NCBI GenBank assembly: GCA_003507475.1
Contig: DNVQ01000038.1
Location: 1-12,747, forward strand
From: Candidatus Moraniibacteriota bacterium
GTDB taxonomy: Bacteria; Patescibacteriota; Minisyncoccia; Moranbacterales; UBA9337
Length of the DNA: 12,747 nt
Direction of reading: 5' to 3'
Under the pieces are notes generated by a model. The model saw only the letters and a program-made list of their open reading frames with translations, did no database searches and was not told where the DNA came from. Made by a program: the position numbers and the translations under genes. Below, one piece after another: positions 12,234-12,747 of this stretch (position 1 is the first letter of the stretch; every line of letters begins with the position of its first letter).

Positions 12234-12277
12234 TATAAATTATTATATGATATTTTTAAAGAATATAAATAAATTAT

Positions 12278-12724
12278 ATGAAACACACAGTATCAGTGGG
12301 CGTCTTTGGAATAATAACAAATGAGCAAGACGAAGTTTTATTATGTCATCGTAACGATTATGATCTTTGGAATATGCCTGGAGGGGGCTTAGAAAAAGGT
12401 GAAACTCCATGGGAATGTATTGTGCGGGAAGTTAAAGAAGAAACTGGTTTAGATGTAGCAATATCACGTCTTATGGGTATATATAGTAAGACTCATAAGG
12501 ATGAAATCGTTTTTGTTTTTGTCTGCACTGTTTTGGGTGGAAAGCTTGAATTAAACGAAGAAGCGCGCGCTTTGAAATACTATGCTTTAACAGATATTCC
12601 TAAAAATACAGTCCCTAAGCAAGTTGAAAGATTGCATCATTATTTTGAGAATAAAAATAAAATTTATCTAAAAGAACAAGGAGGAGAATCGACTATTGAT
12701 ATGGTTAATGCAGGAAAACTATAA
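12278..12724 (+). CDS. Nudix hydrolase
   Basis: A 148-residue protein with an exact Nudix box: G36, five residues, E42, seven residues, REVKEETGL (50-58), where the glutamates bind the catalytic metal. It hydrolyses a nucleoside diphosphate linked to another group; candidates are oxidised nucleotides, NDP-sugars or ADP-ribose, and the sequence does not say which. The WNMPGGGLEKGE block (31-42) before the box is typical of general-substrate Nudix enzymes. No signal peptide. It follows ispG by 44 nt without a terminator and is probably the last gene of the mreB unit in the window. The ATG has no Shine-Dalgarno. A link to isoprenoid or cell-wall work is not shown. Confidence 0.93.
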   Translation: MKHTVSVGVFGIITNEQDEVLLCHRNDYDLWNMPGGGLEKGETPWECIVREVKEETGLDVAISRLMGIYSKTHKDEIVFVFVCTVLGGKLELNEEARALKYYALTDIPKNTVPKQVERLHHYFENKNKIYLKEQGGESTIDMVNAGKL

Positions 12725-12747
12725 TTTTTTTACTAACTTTTTGACAG

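Noticed and set aside
12741-12746. TTGACA at the right edge as a promoter of the next gene
   Set aside because: The matching -10 would lie outside the window, so it cannot be judged.

Overview
The window is AT-rich bacterial DNA that uses the standard code (UGA is a stop, for example at the mreC and ispG ends). The most likely source is a Candidate Phyla Radiation (Patescibacteria, Parcubacteria-like) genome or a similar uncultivated lineage. This is an inference from three things: most genes start in A/T-only leaders without a Shine-Dalgarno (SD) sequence, there is a DUF3467 protein and a lysine-repeat histone-like protein, and GC-rich palindromic repeats sit between genes. No rRNA, tRNA, CRISPR array, transposase or phage structural gene was found.

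Layout. (1) 1-760: two minus-strand genes, a truncated zinc-ribbon protein at the left edge and a small secreted protein, each with its own sigma70-type promoter. (2) 836-3334: four plus-strand genes, namely an SDR oxidoreductase with Arg in place of the catalytic Lys, an SGNH/GDSL hydrolase, a YecM-like VOC protein and a DUF3467 protein. They are separated by palindromic repeats and closed by a terminator at 3468-3493. (3) 3518-5353: a run of small genes, each with its own promoter and terminator: a minus-strand two-helix membrane protein, a plus-strand 56-residue protein that is 54% lysine, a plus-strand 37-residue basic protein starting at GTG, and a minus-strand coiled-coil protein. (4) 5364-12724: one long plus-strand transcription unit, mreB-mreC-mreD-mrdA(PBP2)-polyprenyl synthase-ispG-Nudix, behind a TTGACA-17-TATTAT promoter and a leader of about 250 nt.

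How the genes work together. The long unit couples the cell-elongation machinery (MreB filament, MreC and MreD membrane partners, PBP2 transpeptidase) to isoprenoid synthesis (IspG of the MEP pathway and a trans-prenyl chain elongase). Isoprenoids provide the lipid carrier for peptidoglycan precursors, so the grouping makes functional sense. The RodA glycosyltransferase usually found near PBP2 is not in the window.

No single new defence or mobile system stands out. The most unusual signals are: self-contained promoter-SD-ORF-terminator cassettes encoding small orphan proteins; two distinct translation-start styles; three related GC-rich palindromic elements; an inverted pair of REP-like repeats with a compensatory base change; structured leaders in front of the lysine-rich gene, the 37-residue gene and mreB; and the Lys-to-Arg SDR.
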